Assembly (NCBI GenBank): GCA_021827245.1
Contig: JAKAWN010000247.1
Coordinates: forward strand, 1 to 9,970
DNA length: 9,970 nt
Source of the DNA: Acidobacteriota bacterium
GTDB lineage: Bacteria > Acidobacteriota > Terriglobia > UBA7540
Reading direction: 5' to 3'
Under the pieces are notes generated by a model. That model was not told where the DNA came from and searched no databases. It was given only the letters and a program-made list of their open reading frames with translations. Below are positions 7,263 through 9,970 of the stretch, piece after piece (position 1 is the first letter of the stretch; every line of letters starts with the position of its first letter). Made by a program: the position numbers and the translations under genes.

Positions 7263-8414
7263 ATGAGCTCAAGAAAAAAGGGCTTTTGTTGGAAGGCCCT
7301 GTTGCGGCGCGTGTGGGGCACGATTGCCGTTCCGGCTTTAATCATTGGGTCAGGCATGGGTTTCCCTGTGTGCAGCTTTGCTGCCCAGGCGCAATCCGTG
7401 TGGCCTGCGGGGATGGCAAGCCCAAAGGCCGCCACTCCTGCCGCTTTGGAAACAGCGCCGTCGGCCGCCGGTCAGGCATCGGATCAGCCTGCAACGGGCA
7501 GCGTCAGCGGCAGCGTAGCCGACCAGAACGGGGGCCCGGTCATCGCAGCTCTCGTAACCCTGTCGCGCAATGACCGGACCGTGCAGCAGGTCGAGACGGC
7601 AGACAATGGGCAATTCTCTTTTGCCGGCGTCGCTCCCGGAGCTTACTGGCTCACCATCACCGCCTCGGGTTTCAAGTCGCAGTCCATCTCCTTCGTGATG
7701 CACGCGGGCCAGACGTACGCGGTTCCGCGAATCGTGCTGGGGTTGGCGCCCCTTGTGACCTCGATCAAGGTGACGCCTTCCCGGGCCGTAGTCGCCCAGT
7801 ATCAACTGCAGCACGAAGAAAAGCAGCTTGTGCTCGGCTTCATTCCCAATTATCTGGTCACCTATTACCCCCACACCGCCCCGCTCAGCGCCAAGCAGAA
7901 GTTCGACCTCACTTTCAAAACGATTTTCAATCCGTATACTCTTGGGCTGACGACAGCGTTCGTGGGAGGCGAGCAGGCAGCCGGCATGTACAGCGGATAC
8001 GGTACTGAGGAAACGAGCTTCGCCAAGCGATTTGGCGCCTCTTACGCCACTCTGGGTGTGGGTGCGGTTTTGGGAGACGCTCTGCTGCCCTCGATCCTGA
8101 AACAGGACCCGCGTTTTTACTACAAGGCAAACGGCAGCTTCGGATCGAAGCTTCTCTACGCGATCACCCGGTCGGTGATCTGCAAAGGCGACAATGGACA
8201 CTGGCAGCCGGATTATTCGGGCGTCCTCGGGCACTTCGCCGCCGGCGGCATCGCCAATCTCTACCTCCCGCCGCAAAACCGCAAAGGAACGGGAACGATG
8301 GTTGAAGATGGCCTGATCGGCATCGGCTTCGATGTCTTCGCCAACATCCTTCAGGAATTTGTGTTCCCGAGTCTGACGCCAGTCCTTTCTCACCGCCGCT
8401 ACGGCAAACCCTGA
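7263..8414 (+). CDS. Exported carboxypeptidase-regulatory-like domain protein with an uncharacterised C-terminal region
   Basis: From ATG 7263 the product is 383 residues. The N-terminus (MSSRKKGFCWKALLRRVW, then a hydrophobic segment to an AAQAQ cleavage region near 42) is a signal peptide. A low-complexity Ala/Pro linker (48-76) leads into one carboxypeptidase-regulatory-like Ig-fold domain (about 79-160: TGSVSGSVADQNGGPVIAAL, DNGQFSFAGVAPGAYWLTI). Residues 183-383 form a second region with conserved-looking blocks: LGFIPNYLVTYYP (191-203), APLSAKQKFDLTFKTIFNPY (206-225), a Gly-rich stretch, LKQDPRFYY (279-287), CKGDNGHWQPDYS (307-319) and NLYLPP (332-337). I recognise this pairing from hypothetical proteins of Acidobacteriota but know no assigned function. 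Regulatory-like domains of this type also occur at the N-terminus of acidobacterial TonB-dependent transporters, but this protein is far too short to contain a 22-strand barrel. It probably sits in the periplasm or outer membrane. TTG 7158 would add 35 residues in front of the signal peptide and is less likely. Confidence 0.88.
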   Translation: MSSRKKGFCWKALLRRVWGTIAVPALIIGSGMGFPVCSFAAQAQSVWPAGMASPKAATPAALETAPSAAGQASDQPATGSVSGSVADQNGGPVIAALVTLSRNDRTVQQVETADNGQFSFAGVAPGAYWLTITASGFKSQSISFVMHAGQTYAVPRIVLGLAPLVTSIKVTPSRAVVAQYQLQHEEKQLVLGFIPNYLVTYYPHTAPLSAKQKFDLTFKTIFNPYTLGLTTAFVGGEQAAGMYSGYGTEETSFAKRFGASYATLGVGAVLGDALLPSILKQDPRFYYKANGSFGSKLLYAITRSVICKGDNGHWQPDYSGVLGHFAAGGIANLYLPPQNRKGTGTMVEDGLIGIGFDVFANILQEFVFPSLTPVLSHRRYGKP

Positions 8415-8429
8415 GCGTGGCCGACAGGG

Positions 8430-8510
8430 GCAACCACGGCAACGGTTCCTTGCCGTGGGCATCTTGACCAACAAAGAACCCACGGTCAGAAATTCACTGA
8501 CCGTGGCTAC
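8430..8510. repeat. REP pair 1 (inverted): two CCACGG-class palindromes just after the coding region
   Basis: The first palindrome is CCACGGCAA (8434-8442), 7-nt loop, TTGCCGTGG (8450-8458). The second is CCACGGTCAG (8480-8489), 7-nt loop, CTGACCGTGG (8497-8506). Both stems are perfect (9 and 10 bp). The second carries CTAC on its right (8507-8510), which is a GTAG head on the minus strand. The first has GCAA (8430-8433) in the head position on the plus strand. The two therefore face each other, the BIME arrangement of RAYT-linked REPs. The first hairpin begins 19 bp after the stop codon at 8414 and may influence transcript ends, although no T-tract follows. Confidence 0.75.
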
Positions 8511-8538
8511 CCGAGGCGCGGTGCGTGAAGCCGAATTG

Positions 8539-8626
8539 GTAGCCACGGACAACGCCCCGTTGTCCGTGGGCCTTTTGAAACAGGAAAAACCCGCGGTCAA
8601 TGGTAAGAAAGATTGACCGTGGCTGC
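8539..8626. repeat. REP pair 2 (inverted): second CCACGG-class BIME
   Basis: A plus-strand GTAG head (8539-8542) is followed by CCACGGACAAC (8543-8553) pairing perfectly with GTTGTCCGTGG (8559-8569). The partner is CCGCGGTCAA (8591-8600) with TTGACCGTGG (8613-8622), a 10-bp stem with one G-T position and a 12-nt loop, followed by CTGC (a GCAG head on the minus strand). The right palindrome shares the GGTCA core of the second palindrome of pair 1, so pairs 1 and 2 are diverged copies of one BIME type. Confidence 0.75.
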
Positions 8627-8671
8627 CCGCTAAATGACAGACCCATGTATCAGCCCCTGCGCCAGCCGTGG

Positions 8672-8706
8672 GTGGCGCATACATGGCGAATTGTGCCATG
8701 TGTGCG
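8672..8706 (+). repeat. GTGG-headed REP, CGCATACATGGC class
   Basis: GTGG (8672-8675) is followed by CGCATACATGGC (8676-8687), a 7-nt loop and GCCATGTGTGCG (8695-8706). Eleven of twelve positions pair. It forms the outer left arm of a nested set with the REP at 8854-8888 in the opposite orientation. Confidence 0.72.
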
Positions 8707-8714
8707 GCTGGGCG

Positions 8715-8822
8715 AGCTGGTAGCGCGGACCGCCGCTCCTGAGGTCCGCGGCTTTTCCTTCCCTGGGCCCCGCTTGGACTATAACAAAAACCGCAGACCG
8801 CACCGACGGCGGTCTGCGCTAC
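8715..8822. repeat. REP pair 3 (inverted): GTAG-headed CGCGGACC/CGCAGACC BIME
   Basis: The left REP has head GTAG (8720-8723), CGCGGACC (8724-8731), an 11-nt loop and GGTCCGCG (8743-8750). The right REP has CGCAGACCGC (8792-8801), a 7-nt loop, GCGGTCTGCG (8809-8818) and then CTAC (8819-8822), so it is GTAG-headed on the minus strand. Both stems are perfect. The segment 8715-8802 recurs nearly intact at 9204-9292 on the same strand. Confidence 0.8.
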
Positions 8823-8853
8823 TTGCTTGCTCTGTGCGACCGCTGTCGTTGTC

Positions 8854-8888
8854 CGCACACATCGCAAGAACCGCGATGTATGCGCCAC
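8854..8888 (-). repeat. GTGG-headed REP on the minus strand, partner of 8672-8706
   Basis: CGCACACATCGC (8854-8865), a 7-nt loop and GCGATGTATGCG (8873-8884) pair at eleven of twelve positions. CCAC (8885-8888) supplies the GTGG head on the minus strand. The inner stem bases differ from the 8672 REP (TCGC against TGGC), and the change is kept on both sides of the stem. Confidence 0.72.
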
Positions 8889-8904
8889 CCGCGAATTCTG
8901 TAAT

Positions 8905-8939
8905 CGCCTACATTCCGAAAAGCGGAACGTATGCGCCAC
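8905..8939 (-). repeat. Third GTGG-headed REP, diverged stem
   Basis: CGCCTACATTCC (8905-8916), a 7-nt loop and GGAACGTATGCG (8924-8935) pair at ten of twelve positions, followed by CCAC (8936-8939). It has the same head, outer stem (CGCATAC) and loop size as the REPs at 8672 and 8854, but an inner stem of its own. Confidence 0.65.
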
Positions 8940-8968
8940 CTGCGAGCCAGGCAGCCCATGAAGTGGGC

Positions 8969-9145
8969 GGAAGACCTTAGCCCATGACGTAAGTCATGGG
9001 AAAGCAGATCCGCGAAGAAATGAAAACAGCCCCCGGAGGGGGCGAAAGAGTCTCAACGATCCCGACGTTCTTTCGCCCTTCCAAGGCTTGGTCGAATGGG
9101 ACGTTCATCGATTCCCACGGCTTACGCCATGGGCTAAAATCTTCC
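8969..9145. repeat. Nested 177-bp inverted-repeat element with TTAGCCCATG-type palindromic ends
   Basis: The left end begins GGAAGACCTTAG and carries the perfect palindrome CCCATGAC-GTAA-GTCATGGG (8981-9000). The right end (9112-9145), read on the minus strand, begins GGAAGATTTTAG and carries CCCATGGC-GTAA-GCCGTGGG, so the ends form one long inverted repeat. Between them lie the hairpin GCCCCC-GGA-GGGGGC (9029-9043) and a separate perfect inverted repeat GGGCGAAAGA (9040-9049) / TCTTTCGCCC (9069-9078). There is no credible coding frame. It may be a BIME of a further REP class or a small non-autonomous element; I see no clear target duplication. Confidence 0.65.
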
Positions 9146-9203
9146 GGCCCTCCGGGCCTCGGATAGTTGGCGCCCCCTCCACGAATGTGCCAGCCCGCGC
9201 ATA

Positions 9204-9292
9204 AGCTGGTAGCGCGGACCGCCGGTTCCGAGGTCCGCGGTTCTTCTTTCTCACCGTCGCGCCCCGGATAATAACAAGAGCCGCAGACCGCA
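9204..9292 (+). repeat. Second copy of the GTAG-CGCGGACC BIME, right arm cut short
   Basis: It begins with the same 21 bases, AGCTGGTAGCGCGGACCGCC and G, as 8715. After a changed loop it has the same GGTCCGCGG arm (9232-9240), a linker of matching length, ATAACAA, and CCGCAGACCGCA (9281-9292). Exactly there, in the loop-proximal part of the right REP, similarity to 8715-8822 stops. Offset from the first copy is 489-490 bp throughout, so this is a near-collinear duplication. The right palindrome is left without its second arm. Confidence 0.75.
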
Positions 9293-9296
9293 GCGG

Positions 9297-9328
9297 GTAG
9301 CGAGGACCGCCGGTTTTGCGGTCCGCGG
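9297..9328 (+). repeat. REP immediately upstream of the RAYT gene
   Basis: Head GTAG (9297-9300) is followed by CGAGGACCGC (9301-9310), a 7-nt loop and GCGGTCCGCG (9318-9327). Nine of ten positions pair. It begins 5 bp after the truncated BIME copy and ends 26 bp before the transposase start codon. It may therefore affect expression of the transposase as well as serve as substrate. Confidence 0.78.
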
Positions 9329-9353
9329 TTCTTTCCTGGCAATCGTCCTCACG

Positions 9354-9893
9354 GTGTCGTACCGTATCGCTGTGTCCAGGCTGCGTCGTCCATTTCTTTC
9401 CGACCGCTATTTCTTTGTCACCGTCCGCCTGCTTCGGCGACGCGTGAAAATGACCGAGGACGATTTCGTGCTGCTGGCGCAGGCTTTCAATCGGGCGCGG
9501 GCCTTGCACCCTTTCCTGTTGACCGCCTGGGTGTTTCTCCCTGATCACTGGCACGCCATCTGCGCGCCGCGATATCCGGTGACGATTTCGCTGGTCGTGA
9601 AATCCGTCAAGCTGAGTTCCACGATTGCCATCAACCGTCGCCGCACGGCATCGGGCGAGCTCTGGCAGCCGCGCTTCTTCGACCGCGCCCTGCGCACAGT
9701 GAAGGAATACAACGAGACCGTCGAGTACCTTCACCTGAACCCGGTCCGGAGCGGTTTGGCGCGCCGACCGCTGGACTGGCGCTGGTCGAGCTTCAACGAG
9801 TACGCCGGCCTGACTTCCGAAGAACAAAAACAGCGCTGCGGATTGACCATCGACCGCGTGTTGACCCCGGCCGACCACCGAACACGCATATGA
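9354..9893 (+). CDS. REP-associated tyrosine transposase (RAYT, IS200/Y1-like HUH endonuclease family)
   Basis: This 179-residue protein has the RAYT single-domain layout. The first beta-strand is YFFVTVRLL (19-27), and the HUH metal motif is in LPDHWHAI (62-69; H65, H67). The signature GELWQPRFFDRALRT (101-115) leads to VEYLHLNPVRSGL (123-135) and DWRWSSFNEY (141-150). By alignment with E. coli TnpA-REP (tyrosine 115 in a VDYIYINPVKHG context), Y125 is the catalytic tyrosine. All key residues are intact, so the enzyme is plausibly active. Known role: single-strand nicking and joining at GTAG/GTGG-headed REP hairpins; RAYTs are usually single-copy and not self-mobile. GTG 9354 is used as start; GTG 9372 is an alternative, and neither has a clear ribosome site, suggesting weak translation. 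The gene lies directly downstream of the REP cluster, with a degraded palindrome after its stop. Confidence 0.94.
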   Translation: MSYRIAVSRLRRPFLSDRYFFVTVRLLRRRVKMTEDDFVLLAQAFNRARALHPFLLTAWVFLPDHWHAICAPRYPVTISLVVKSVKLSSTIAINRRRTASGELWQPRFFDRALRTVKEYNETVEYLHLNPVRSGLARRPLDWRWSSFNEYAGLTSEEQKQRCGLTIDRVLTPADHRTRI

Positions 9894-9920
9894 TTCGCGG
9901 CCTTCACTCGTTCTGCATTC

Positions 9921-9943
9921 GAGATAGAGGACCGCTCGCGGTG
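9921..9943 (+). repeat. Degenerate REP-like palindrome downstream of the RAYT
   Basis: GATAGAGGACCGC-TC-GCGGTGC contains the perfect short palindrome ACCGC-TC-GCGGT (9931-9942). It aligns with GTAGCGAGGACCGC...GCGGTCC of the REP at 9297-9328 if the loop is shortened and the head has mutated to ATAG. If real, REP-type sequence flanks the transposase on both sides. The match is short and the window ends 27 bp later. Confidence 0.4.
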
Positions 9944-9970
9944 CATTCCAGCTAAAAGACGCGGATTAAA

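Noticed and set aside
8434..8458. Intrinsic terminator after the gene ending at 8414
   Set aside because: The stem is strong but no T-tract follows, and the sequence belongs to a REP family repeated downstream.
7350..8939. A 529-codon open frame on the minus strand opposite the regulatory-like-domain gene and the repeats
   Set aside because: The plus-strand product has a signal peptide and recognisable domain. The antisense translation is rich in Arg/Gly/His with no fold signature and runs through the REP palindromes, as expected for a GC-rich shadow frame.
8600..8980. Open plus-strand frame through the REP cluster
   Set aside because: The translation consists of palindrome-derived repeats (for example AHTWRIVPCVRLG) with no start signal. 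It arises from the REP sequences.
8430..9328. CRISPR array
   Set aside because: Repeats are palindromic, vary in sequence, alternate in orientation and have irregular spacing. No cas gene is present; the RAYT explains them better.

Overview
The window looks like chromosomal DNA from a GC-rich soil bacterium, most likely an Acidobacteriota member. This is inferred from three things: a secreted protein pairing a carboxypeptidase-regulatory-like domain with a C-terminal region I associate with that phylum, the style of the dispersed palindromic repeats, and the mix of surface-polysaccharide and plant-polymer genes. No rRNA, tRNA, CRISPR array or phage gene is visible.

Layout: (1) Bases 1-625, minus strand, hold the N-terminal half of a membrane-anchored ceramide-glucosyltransferase-like enzyme that runs off the left edge. 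(2) Bases 626-858 are a divergent intergenic spacer with a degenerate inverted repeat. (3) Bases 859-4873, plus strand, hold a GT2 glycosyltransferase, a polyprenyl-phosphate sugar phosphotransferase that starts glycan assembly, and a membrane-anchored calcineurin-like metallophosphoesterase. Between the last two is a short open stretch that reads like the first residues of a lost GT4 glycosyltransferase. (4) Bases 4874-5131 carry a 110-bp MITE-like element with perfect 10-bp terminal inverted repeats and a perfect 8-bp target duplication. (5) Bases 5132-6808 encode an exported GH28-type beta-helix hydrolase, probably pectin-directed. (6) Bases 6809-7262 are mostly featureless. (7) Bases 7263-8414 encode the exported regulatory-like-domain protein. 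(8) Bases 8415-9353 are a dense cluster of at least eleven REP palindromes in several sequence classes, mostly in inverted pairs. (9) Bases 9354-9893 encode an apparently intact REP-associated tyrosine transposase (RAYT), with a degraded REP-like palindrome after it.

The left half is a surface-glycan neighbourhood: membrane glycosyltransferases plus the enzyme that loads the first sugar phosphate onto the lipid carrier. The right end is a REPtron-like unit, meaning a single-copy HUH transposase with its presumed DNA substrates. The most interesting signals are the MITE, whose interior is itself an inverted pair of GTGG-headed REP-like palindromes, and the multi-class REP cluster beside the RAYT, which contains a recent-looking duplication broken by a further REP.
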